Assembly: GCA_030625695.1 (NCBI GenBank)
Contig: DAOUQK010000009.1
Span: 1 to 27,640 of the forward strand
Reading direction: 5' to 3'
Source: Paracoccaceae bacterium
GTDB lineage: Bacteria; Pseudomonadota; Alphaproteobacteria; Rhodobacterales; Rhodobacteraceae
DNA: 27,640 nucleotides
Shown: in pieces, positions 17,173-23,410 of the stretch
Numbering within the stretch: position 1 is the first letter of the stretch
Layout: each line of letters opens with the position of its first letter
The notes under the pieces: model-generated
The model's input: only the letters and a program-made list of their open reading frames with translations
The model's database searches: none
What the model was told of the DNA's origin: nothing
Program-made: the position numbers and the translations under genes

Positions 17173-17200
17173 TTGCCGTCGTCTGTTGCCACCTTATATT
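17173..17200 (+). promoter_or_regulatory. Possible sigma-70 promoter for the pirin gene
   Basis: TTGCCG (17173-17178) and TATATT (17195-17200) are separated by 16 bp and lie 27 bp before the pirin ATG. Both hexamers deviate from consensus, but position and spacing fit a housekeeping promoter with a short leader. Confidence 0.35.
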
Positions 17201-17227
17201 GAGTTCATCCAAACACGAGAGTTTAAA

Positions 17228-18139
17228 ATGTCCCTCAGACCCACACTTGAAACCCGCGCGGCCATCCCGACCCTTGAAGGCGCCGGGGTAAAGCTCCACC
17301 GCGCGTTCGGCTTTCAGGATCCGTCCGAGCTTGACCCGTTCCTGTTGTTTGACGATTTTCGCAATGAAACCCCGGCGGATTACGCCAAAGGGTTCCCCTG
17401 GCATCCGCACCGGGGCATCGAGACCATCACCTATGTGCTGTCCGGCACGGTCGAGCATACCGACAGCCTGGGCAACAATGGTACGCTTGGGGCGGGTGGG
17501 GTACAATGGATGACGGCCGGGTCGGGCATTCTGCATCAGGAAATGCCAAACGGCAATGCGCAGGGCCAGATGCATGGGTTTCAATTATGGGGCAACCTGT
17601 CGGCCAGTCAAAAGATGTGCGCGCCGCGCTATCAGGACGTGACTGGCGCGGATGTGCCGGAAGTGACGGATGACGACGGCACAAGGGTCAAGATCATTGC
17701 CGGGAATTTCTGGGGGCAGAACGGACCGATCGACGGGGTGGCGGGTGATCCGCAATATCTGGATGTCTATGTCCCGCCCGGCATCACCAAAACGCTGGCC
17801 GTGGACACCTATCGGCGCGCCTTTGCCTATGTGTTCGATGGCGCGGGTGCATTCAGCGATGCCGCCCGCCCGCAAGGTGTTTTGGTCGAAAAGGATATCG
17901 CCGGTCAAGAGGCGCATATTCGCGACCTGTCAGGCAACCGCACATTGGTGCGCTTTGGCACGGGCGACGAAATCACCGTTCAGGCCGGGCCGGATGGCGT
18001 ACGTTTCCTTTTGATTTCGGGTGCGCCGATCAATGAGCCGGTGGCCTGGCATGGGCCGGTGGTGATGAACACAAAGGCCGAATTGCAGCAGGCCTTTGCC
18101 GATCTGCGTAATGGGACATTTATCAGACCCGCGCATTAG
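17228..18139 (+). CDS. Pirin family protein
   Basis: Pirins are bicupin metal proteins; some bacterial members act as quercetin dioxygenases, others as regulators, so the function here is open. The ATG at 17228 (MSLRPTLETR) is preferred over an ATG 42 bp upstream because the family aligns from here and GAG lies close before it; this gives 303 residues. The N-terminal cupin keeps the metal ligands H59, H61, H103 and E105 (in HPHRGIET and ILHQEMP), matching the His-His-His-Glu set of human pirin. The C-terminal cupin (from about residue 180) is present and lacks a comparable ligand set, as usual. It stands alone, with its own likely promoter, beside the broken cyclase gene. Confidence 0.92.
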   Translation: MSLRPTLETRAAIPTLEGAGVKLHRAFGFQDPSELDPFLLFDDFRNETPADYAKGFPWHPHRGIETITYVLSGTVEHTDSLGNNGTLGAGGVQWMTAGSGILHQEMPNGNAQGQMHGFQLWGNLSASQKMCAPRYQDVTGADVPEVTDDDGTRVKIIAGNFWGQNGPIDGVAGDPQYLDVYVPPGITKTLAVDTYRRAFAYVFDGAGAFSDAARPQGVLVEKDIAGQEAHIRDLSGNRTLVRFGTGDEITVQAGPDGVRFLLISGAPINEPVAWHGPVVMNTKAELQQAFADLRNGTFIRPAH

Positions 18140-18487
18140 AGGCTGCAACTGAATGTTTGCCTGACTCTCGAAAAGTAACGTATCAATGGAATCCAAGGTG
18201 GGTCAAACCCGCGTTTACGCCGGTTCAAACCGTCGCGATGCGTGGGTTTACCCGGGGCTCACGCCCGTTTTCGGCTGAAGCTGTCCACTGGACAGATTCC
18301 AAGACGCCTCAAACCCCACCCTACAGGCAGCAACACCCAGCCAATGCTTTTGCAGGCCAGTATACCTGTGGCCAATCGCACCATTATTTGCCATCATAAC
18401 GGCACCAATTAATTTCGAGTCAACAAATTCAAGTTCACAATAGTTTGGATCGGATATCAATTTGCCCTTCGGCCCATCACCTTATAG
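18140..18487. other. Gene-free stretch with several short GGGT/ACCC palindromes
   Basis: This 348-bp gap has no supported gene. It holds GGGTCAAACCC (18200-18210), CGGTTCAAACCG (18221-18232), GGGTTTACCC (18244-18253) and, on the minus strand, GTAGGGTGGGGTTTGAG (plus coordinates 18308-18324). The last resembles half of the REP-like units at 9886-9944 and 22018-22042. It reads like a run of decayed intergenic repeats between pirin and the acyltransferase. Confidence 0.5.
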
Positions 18488-19393
18488 ATGACAATTCCCC
18501 CTGCTCCAAAGCGCCCACTGGACAACGCCTTGAAAGAGCGCCTGCATCTGCGCGGCGACAACCCATTAGCGTTAAGACTGATCCGGGGCATGATCAATGG
18601 CAGCGATGCAATCAGCCGCTGGGCCCGGGGGCAGCCATTTCTGGCCCTGAAAGAAAGCGAAGACCTGTTGTTACAGTTGCAAGGCTTGAAAGGCCGCGAC
18701 CTTGTAAAAGCCGTTCTGGCCTACAGTGGCGGCACGCAGATAACCCCGCAAGGTCTGGAGAATGTACCACCAAGCGGGCCGGTTGTCATTGCTGCCACCC
18801 ACCCAACCGGCATGTTCGATTTTGTCGCCCATGCCGGTGCTTTGATGCGCAAGCGGCCCGACCTGAAGGTGGTTGCCAATCTGGAAGTGCAAAAGTTTCT
18901 TGGCCCGGAAATGATTGTTCCGGTCAGCATCAACAAGCAAAACCGGACCAAATCCGGCAAAGAAACCGCTTTGGCGATGCGACACCATCTGGAAACTGGC
19001 GGCGCGTTACTGATCTTTGGTTCCGGGCGGGTGCCGGACCAACGCGACGGTGCGCTGATAGAACCCGATTGGCGGCGTGGGGCAAGTTCCGTGTCCGAAA
19101 TTACGCAGACGCCGATCGTTCCGGCAGGCCTGAACGCGCGGAATTCGGGAGCGTATTACCGGTTGCGCGCAACCGCCCGCTTTTTCAGTGGTGGCAACGA
19201 CAATTTCGGCGCGATGATCGGATCTTTGCGGTATACGGCGGAATTAATGGAAAAATTGGGTGGGGCGTATGAGGTGAGCTATGGCGCGCCGCTGCCCCCG
19301 GGCACCGACCCGGAAACGGTAAAAGCTTTGGCGGAGGGTTTGTTTCCTGACCTCTACGGTCGGCCCCAATCCGTCGATACGGCTGATGGTTAG
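18488..19393 (+). CDS. PlsC-like lysophospholipid acyltransferase family protein
   Basis: Member of the glycerolipid acyltransferase fold, which transfers acyl groups to lysophospholipids or similar acceptors at the inner membrane. The 301-residue protein has the catalytic His/Asp block as ATHPTGMFDF (H105 and D111), the HPTG variant found in this branch, and a second block IFGSGRVPDQRDGALIEPDW in place of the FPEGT motif. Hydrophobic stretches are weak, so association with the membrane is probably peripheral. The ATG is not preceded by a clear ribosome site, so the exact start is less sure. Its stop codon overlaps that of the convergent TetR gene by 4 bp. The acceptor substrate cannot be deduced. 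Confidence 0.8.
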   Translation: MTIPPAPKRPLDNALKERLHLRGDNPLALRLIRGMINGSDAISRWARGQPFLALKESEDLLLQLQGLKGRDLVKAVLAYSGGTQITPQGLENVPPSGPVVIAATHPTGMFDFVAHAGALMRKRPDLKVVANLEVQKFLGPEMIVPVSINKQNRTKSGKETALAMRHHLETGGALLIFGSGRVPDQRDGALIEPDWRRGASSVSEITQTPIVPAGLNARNSGAYYRLRATARFFSGGNDNFGAMIGSLRYTAELMEKLGGAYEVSYGAPLPPGTDPETVKALAEGLFPDLYGRPQSVDTADG

Positions 19394-19980
19394 GAACTGA
19401 CCATCATTTTGCGCACCATTTCCCAGTATATCGTTTCGACCTGATCCAGCGACAATCGTCCACCGTGGCGATACCAGGTGCCAACACCGGTCAGCATGGC
19501 AATCACTGCCAAAGTGGCGATTTTGGGATCGGGCACGTTGAATTCTTTGCTGGCGACCCCCTGTTGCAGGACGGTTTCCAAGGTGTCTTCGTAACGACGG
19601 CGCAGGTCTTCGATGGTGGCGAAATTATCCGGTGTCAGATTGCGCAACTCCATGTACGAGATGAACACCGCATCCGCCCGTTCAAGATTAAAGCGGATAT
19701 GAAAGCGGGTGAAGTGTTCCAGCTGCGTCATGGCCGATCCATTCTGGTCGTGGGTCGCACGGGCCGCCAATAAATCCAGCATATGCGCGCGCATCAGCCC
19801 AAACAGCAGGCTTTGTTTGTCGGGGGTATAGTTGTACAGCGCACCGGCCTGCACACCAACCTCTGCCGCAATCTTGCGCATGGAAACAGCGGCATAGCCG
19901 TGGCGGGCAAACAGCGTCAGGGCGCTTGCGTGAATGCGCGGGCCGGTGATGTCGGAATGTGAACCTGTTGTGCGTGCCAT
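19390..19980 (-). CDS. TetR/AcrR family transcriptional regulator
   Basis: One-component DNA-binding repressor type. From the chosen ATG at 19980 (MARTTGSHSD) it has 196 residues, normal for the family. The N-terminal helix-turn-helix covers about residues 15-60 (ALTLFARHGYAAVSMRKIAAEVGVQAGALYNYTPDK). The C-terminal ligand domain contains FHIRFNLERADAVFISYMELRNL, a layout seen in TetR proteins that sense acyl-CoA or related molecules; that link is only a guess. A perfect palindrome at 19995-20010, 14 bp before the start, is a likely autoregulatory operator. The gene is divergent from the lipoprotein-hom unit and converges with the acyltransferase gene. Confidence 0.9.
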   Translation of the reverse strand: MARTTGSHSDITGPRIHASALTLFARHGYAAVSMRKIAAEVGVQAGALYNYTPDKQSLLFGLMRAHMLDLLAARATHDQNGSAMTQLEHFTRFHIRFNLERADAVFISYMELRNLTPDNFATIEDLRRRYEDTLETVLQQGVASKEFNVPDPKIATLAVIAMLTGVGTWYRHGGRLSLDQVETIYWEMVRKMMVSS

Positions 19981-19994
19981 GGGGCGCAGGTTAT

Positions 19995-20010
19995 CTGAAC
20001 ATCTGTTCAG
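19995..20010 (-). promoter_or_regulatory. Palindrome CTGAAC-N4-GTTCAG, probable TetR operator
   Basis: CTGAAC (19995-20000) and GTTCAG (20005-20010) are exact reverse complements separated by ATCT. The site is just upstream of the TetR start, where TetR regulators commonly bind to control their own gene. Binding is inferred. Confidence 0.55.
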
Positions 20011-20080
20011 AAAAAACCCCATTTGGTGGGATAAATAGATGAGACCGGAATCTGCCGGTATTCCTTTCCAGGTGTTTTTA

Positions 20081-20130
20081 TACCCCCCCTCTGTAGACGT
20101 GTTATATTTGACATGTCTACAGAGGGGGTA
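20081..20130 (+). repeat. Long inverted repeat H1 upstream of the lipoprotein-hom unit
   Basis: TCTGTAGAC (20090-20098) pairs with GTCTACAGA (20115-20123). The stem extends outward through five C:G pairs (CCCCC with GGGGG at 20124-20128) and, past two extra Cs, TA:TA. It extends inward by GTG:CAT, leaving a 10-nt loop TTATATTTGA. The right arm includes TTGACA (20108-20113), which could be a plus-strand -35 box. It has the same architecture as H2 at 22082-22129, with different stem bases. It lies 151 bp before the lipoprotein start. Confidence 0.8.
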
Positions 20131-20280
20131 TTGTATTTACCGCGTGAACAACTTTGGACACGAAGTTAGACTTGGCCGTCAGCATATTGGACGGAAAACC
20201 CCTGTCCAGACTTGCGCTGCGACCGGCAAACGGGCATCAGCAAGCTAGGCCAGATATCAAATCTCAACGGAATTTGCGTC

Positions 20281-20562
20281 ATGATCATCCGCCCCACAGC
20301 ACAGATCCACACCCGCGGTTGGCTCGCGCTGTGCCTAATCGGGCTGCTTGGAACCGCTGGATGCACCAATGTGCCCAAGTTGGACGCCACCATTCCGGAC
20401 CATCTGCGCGATGCGGATTATCCCAAACTGGTCCGGCTGGACGAGGTATTTGCCACGACCCAGAATCCGCGGGAACAGGCGGAACAGATTGAGAAAACGC
20501 TTGAAGCCCGACGAAGGCGACTGCAATCTCGGGCGCAGCGGTTGCAGAATTTACCAGAATAA
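20281..20562 (+). CDS. Small lipoprotein upstream of hom
   Basis: The 93-residue product from the ATG at 20281 has a lipoprotein signal: basic start MIIRPTAQIHTRG, hydrophobic WLALCLIGLLGTAG and lipobox LGTAGC with the acylated Cys at residue 24. The mature part of about 70 residues (PKLDATIPDHLRDADYPKLV) ends in a charged, probably helical or coiled-coil segment EQAEQIEKTLEARRRRLQSRAQRLQN. Asn rather than Asp does not follow the Cys+1 position clearly (CTNVP), so outer-membrane sorting is likely but not certain. It lies 141 bp before hom on the same strand. I do not recognise a named family or role. Confidence 0.8.
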   Translation: MIIRPTAQIHTRGWLALCLIGLLGTAGCTNVPKLDATIPDHLRDADYPKLVRLDEVFATTQNPREQAEQIEKTLEARRRRLQSRAQRLQNLPE

Positions 20563-20703
20563 TCCGACAACTGGCCAGGTTATTCCAGCCATGGGTTTAC
20601 AGCCCGCGCATTGCACAGCCAATGGCGTTGCGCCGCTGCCGTGATCCGGCTATGGCACAGTCCAAACAATAATGGCCAATATGCAAATTGAAGGATCACC
20701 GCC

Positions 20704-21990
20704 ATGACAAAACCTCTGCGATTGGGAATTGCCGGATTGGGCACGGTTGGGGTTGGCGTCGTGCGGATTATCCGCAAGCAGGCGGCATTGCTGGCGGCAC
20801 GCACCGGGCGCGAGATTGTTATCTCGGCTGTGTCAGCGCGGGACGCGGGCAAGGACCGAGGGCTAAATCTGGCGCCGTTCGTGTGGGAACAGGACCCGGT
20901 GGCATTGGCTGTGCGCGACGATATCGACATATTTGTCGAGCTGATGGGCGGCTCGGAAGGGGCGGCCAAAGACGCGACAGAGGCGGCGATTGCGGCAGGC
21001 AAACATGTGGTGACGGCCAACAAGGCGTTGCTGGCCATTCATGGTCAGGCGTTGGCCGAGGCAGCCGAGTCCAAAGGTCTGATGATCCGGTTCGAGGCTG
21101 CCGTGGCCGGTGGCATCCCGGTGGTCAAAGCCCTGAGCGAGGGGCTGGCGGGTAACGAGATTACCCGCGTCATGGGCGTGATGAATGGCACCTGCAATTA
21201 TATCCTGACGCGGATGGAGTCCGAAGGAGCCGGGTATAACACCCTGTTCGAAGAGGCCGGGAAACTGGGCTATCTTGAGGCTGATCCGAACCTGGATGTG
21301 GGCGGGATTGATGCGGGGCACAAGCTGGCGATCCTGTCGTCGATTGCCTTTGGCACCAAGGTCAACTTTGCCGGGGTCGAGTTGGAGGGCATCCAAAGGA
21401 TTGAGCTTGAGGATATCCGACAAGCCGCCGATATGGGCTACCGTATCAAGCTGTTGGGCCTTGCCCAACGCAGCGCGCGCGGGTTGGAACAACGGATGCA
21501 ACCTTGTCTGGTGCCGATCACCTCTCCTTTGGGGCAGCTTGAGGGCGGCACCAACATGGTGGTGATTGAGGGCGATGCAGTGGAACAGATTGTGCTGCGC
21601 GGTCCCGGTGCGGGCGAAGGCCCGACCGCCAGCGCCGTGGTTGGTGATATTTGCGATCTGGCGCGCGGGCTGCGGATGCCGGTGTTTGGTCAGCCTGCGG
21701 CGGGGTTGAAAGAGGCACCAGCGGCGCGCTCGGGCCTGCCCGCACCGTATTATCTGCGCATGGCGCTGATGGACAAGCCAGGGGCATTGGCCAAGATTGC
21801 CGCGGCTTTGGGAGAGTCCGGTATATCAATTGACCGGATGCGCCAATATGGCCATTCCGAACCCAGCGCACCGGTGTTGATTGTGACGCATAAGACCACC
21901 CGTGGCGCGCTTGATCTGGCGCTTGAAGCGATGGCGGGCACTGGGGTACTGGCGTCATCCCCGGTGGCATTGCGGATTGAGAACCTTTGA
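20704..21990 (+). CDS. hom: Homoserine dehydrogenase
   Basis: Reduces aspartate semialdehyde to homoserine, the branch point toward threonine and methionine. The 428-residue monofunctional enzyme has an N-terminal nucleotide-binding motif GLGTVG (11-16), K107 in HVVTANKALLA, the substrate segment NGTCNYILTRM (161-171), and the catalytic site around D203 and K207 in GGIDAGHKLAI. A C-terminal ACT domain (about residues 345-428, YYLRMALMDKPGALAKIAAAL) fits feedback control by threonine, as in other members. The ATG is preceded by AAGGATC. There is no aspartokinase fusion. It is followed by glpX and recJ on the same strand. Confidence 0.96.
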   Translation: MTKPLRLGIAGLGTVGVGVVRIIRKQAALLAARTGREIVISAVSARDAGKDRGLNLAPFVWEQDPVALAVRDDIDIFVELMGGSEGAAKDATEAAIAAGKHVVTANKALLAIHGQALAEAAESKGLMIRFEAAVAGGIPVVKALSEGLAGNEITRVMGVMNGTCNYILTRMESEGAGYNTLFEEAGKLGYLEADPNLDVGGIDAGHKLAILSSIAFGTKVNFAGVELEGIQRIELEDIRQAADMGYRIKLLGLAQRSARGLEQRMQPCLVPITSPLGQLEGGTNMVVIEGDAVEQIVLRGPGAGEGPTASAVVGDICDLARGLRMPVFGQPAAGLKEAPAARSGLPAPYYLRMALMDKPGALAKIAAALGESGISIDRMRQYGHSEPSAPVLIVTHKTTRGALDLALEAMAGTGVLASSPVALRIENL

Positions 21991-22017
21991 GCCGTAAAGG
22001 CTGAATTGTTTGTGTCA

Positions 22018-22042
22018 CCGTAGGGTGCTGCTCGCACGCACC
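22018..22042 (+). repeat. Single REP-like palindrome after hom
   Basis: CCGTAGGGTGC at the left and GCACGCACC at the right form a small imperfect palindrome around TGCTC. The GTAG head and GGGTG/CACC arms match the units at 9886-9944. It lies 27 bp downstream of the hom stop, a usual location for REP elements. Confidence 0.55.
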
Positions 22043-22081
22043 ATTTGCGAACTGGCAAGCTGGGAAAAGGTCGTCCACTTA

Positions 22082-22129
22082 ACATCTCTCTGATGACATG
22101 CCTTATATGACATGTCATCAGAGAGATGT
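22082..22129 (+). repeat. Long perfect inverted repeat H2 upstream of glpX
   Basis: ACATCTCTCTGATGACATG (22082-22100) is an exact reverse complement of 22111-22129, giving a 19-bp stem with a 10-nt loop CCTTATATGA. There is no U-run after it, so it is not a standard intrinsic terminator for hom. It lies 180 bp before the glpX start and mirrors H1 (20081-20130) in stem layout and loop length. The octamer ATGACATG also occurs as a direct repeat within it (22093-22100 and 22107-22114). Confidence 0.85.
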
Positions 22130-22132
22130 ATC

Positions 22133-22174
22133 GAAGCCCTCAGTGGGAAGCCCTCAGTGGGAAGCCCTTGGTGG
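22133..22174 (+). repeat. 14-bp tandem repeat in the glpX leader
   Basis: GAAGCCCTCAGTGG occurs at 22133-22146 and 22147-22160, then as GAAGCCCTTGGTGG at 22161-22174, followed by a degraded unit GAAACGCATTGG. The unit is not a multiple of three and no supported gene covers it. Each unit plus the next G gives a CCC...GGG mini-stem, so the RNA may form a row of small loops between H2 and glpX. Confidence 0.85.
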
Positions 22175-22230
22175 GAAACGCATTGGCGAAAGCGCATTAG
22201 AAATTCGGGGCCGTCGCATACAGAACAAGT

Positions 22231-22258
22231 GCCATCCCCTCTTGCGGGGCGGGGTGGC
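22231..22258 (+). promoter_or_regulatory. Possible hairpin in the glpX leader
   Basis: GCCATCCCC (22231-22239) can pair with GGGGTGGC (22251-22258) with one bulged T, about 50 nt before the glpX start. An alternative pairing with the nearer CGGGG is possible. Whether it affects translation is unknown. Confidence 0.3.
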
Positions 22259-22308
22259 CGCGGGCTATGTCGGGGTACTCAAATGTTATCGCGATTAGGA
22301 CTTTGCAC

Positions 22309-23286
22309 ATGAATTCTTCGTCTTCCCAGCCTGCCTTTAACGACCGAATGTTGTCTTTGGGCCTTGCCCGTGTGTCTGAGGCTGCGGCCCTTGCATCGGC
22401 TGATCTGGTTGGTCGGGGCGATGAAAAGGCGGCGGATCAGGCAGCGGTCAATGCGATGCGCGAACAACTGAACCTGCTGGATATCGCCGGGGTGGTGGTG
22501 ATCGGCGAAGGTGAACGGGACGAGGCTCCGATGTTGTTTATCGGTGAAGAGGTCGGCACTGGTAAGGGCCCCGGCGTCGATATTGCGCTGGACCCGCTGG
22601 AAGGGACGACTCTGACGGCCAAGGACATGCCCAACGCGTTGACGGTGATTGCCATGGGGCCACGTGGGTCGATGCTGCACGCGCCGGACGTTTATATGGA
22701 CAAGCTGGCGATTGGCCCGGGATTTGCCGAAGGTGTTGTAACGCTGGATATGTCGCCGGTTGAGAGGGTCGCCGCCTTGGCACAGGCCAAGGGCTGCAAG
22801 GCGACGGACCTGACGGTGTGTATTCTGGAGCGGCCACGCCATGAGGCGATGATTTCTGAAGTCCGCAACACTGGCGCCGCCATCCGTTTGATAACCGATG
22901 GCGATGTGGCCGGGGTAATGCATTGCGCCGAGGCTGAAATTACCGGGATCGACATGTACATGGGCTCGGGCGGGGCACCCGAGGGGGTGCTGGCGGCGGC
23001 GGCGCTGAAATGTATGGGCGGGCAGATTTATGGCCGTCTGATGTTTCGCAACGATGATGAGCGGGGTCGGGCGGCCAAGGCGGGTATTACCGATCTGAAC
23101 CGGATTTATACCCGTGACGAAATGGTGACCGAGGATGTGATATTTGCGGCCACGGGTGTTACTGGCGGGACGTTGCTGCCGGGGATCAAGCGGGCGCCGG
23201 GGTGGCGGACGACCGAGACACTGTTGATGCGGTCCAAGACCGGATCGGTACGGCGGATGATTTACAAAACGCCTGATCAGGGGTGA
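22309..23286 (+). CDS. glpX: Class II fructose-1,6-bisphosphatase
   Basis: Hydrolyses fructose 1,6-bisphosphate to fructose 6-phosphate in gluconeogenesis. The ATG at 22309 is preferred over one 42 bp upstream because AGGAC lies 8 nt before it and the family aligns from MLSLGLARVSEAAALASADLVGRGDEKAAD. It gives 325 residues, normal length. Metal and phosphate sites are visible: D38/E39, E67 in VIGEGERDEAPM, and DPLEGTT at 95-101. Further motifs are GSGGAPEGVLAAAALKCMGG and DVIFAATGVTGG. It sits between hom and recJ, an order common in this bacterial group. The 318-bp gap before it holds a REP-like unit, H2, the 14-bp tandem repeat and a possible hairpin, so it may have its own control. Confidence 0.96.
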   Translation: MNSSSSQPAFNDRMLSLGLARVSEAAALASADLVGRGDEKAADQAAVNAMREQLNLLDIAGVVVIGEGERDEAPMLFIGEEVGTGKGPGVDIALDPLEGTTLTAKDMPNALTVIAMGPRGSMLHAPDVYMDKLAIGPGFAEGVVTLDMSPVERVAALAQAKGCKATDLTVCILERPRHEAMISEVRNTGAAIRLITDGDVAGVMHCAEAEITGIDMYMGSGGAPEGVLAAAALKCMGGQIYGRLMFRNDDERGRAAKAGITDLNRIYTRDEMVTEDVIFAATGVTGGTLLPGIKRAPGWRTTETLLMRSKTGSVRRMIYKTPDQG

Positions 23287-23333
23287 TGAGCGCGGCTGTG
23301 TTTCGTTTGAAAAGCTGTGTGCGTTGTGGGTTC

Positions 23334-23372
23334 GGGAGCCTCCGGCGGGAGTTTATCTAGCAAGATGAAGAG
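23334..23372 (+). repeat. Short intergenic element with CTCC-GGCG-GGAG hairpin
   Basis: GGGAGCCTCCGGCGGGAG followed by TTTATCTAGCAAGATGAAGA lies 48 bp after glpX. The hairpin-plus-AT-rich-tail pattern followed by an AAGATGAAG-like string recurs after genes in many Rhodobacteraceae from general memory; that is not verified here. It could act as a weak terminator between glpX and recJ. Confidence 0.4.
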
Positions 23373-23410
23373 GGAGCGGCGGTTGTTTTTCATCCGCTGG
23401 TTTTGGGGCA

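Noticed and set aside
16684..17202. 172-residue plus-strand reading frame
   Set aside because: It is antisense to the recognisable cyclase fragments and has a Pro/Arg/His-rich, non-protein-like composition.
22093..22114. ATGACATG direct repeat as a Pho box
   Set aside because: The repeats are 14 bp apart; PhoB half-sites are spaced by 11 bp.
22082..22129. H2 as an intrinsic terminator for hom
   Set aside because: The stem is long and perfect, but no run of Ts follows on either strand, and its architecture matches H1, which follows no plus-strand gene.
22133..22174. CRISPR array
   Set aside because: The 14-bp units abut with no spacers, and there are no cas genes.
22098..22298. Small 66-residue reading frames over the glpX leader
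   Set aside because: They overlap H2 and the 14-bp repeat, lack a ribosome site and resemble no protein; the repeats explain the sequence better.
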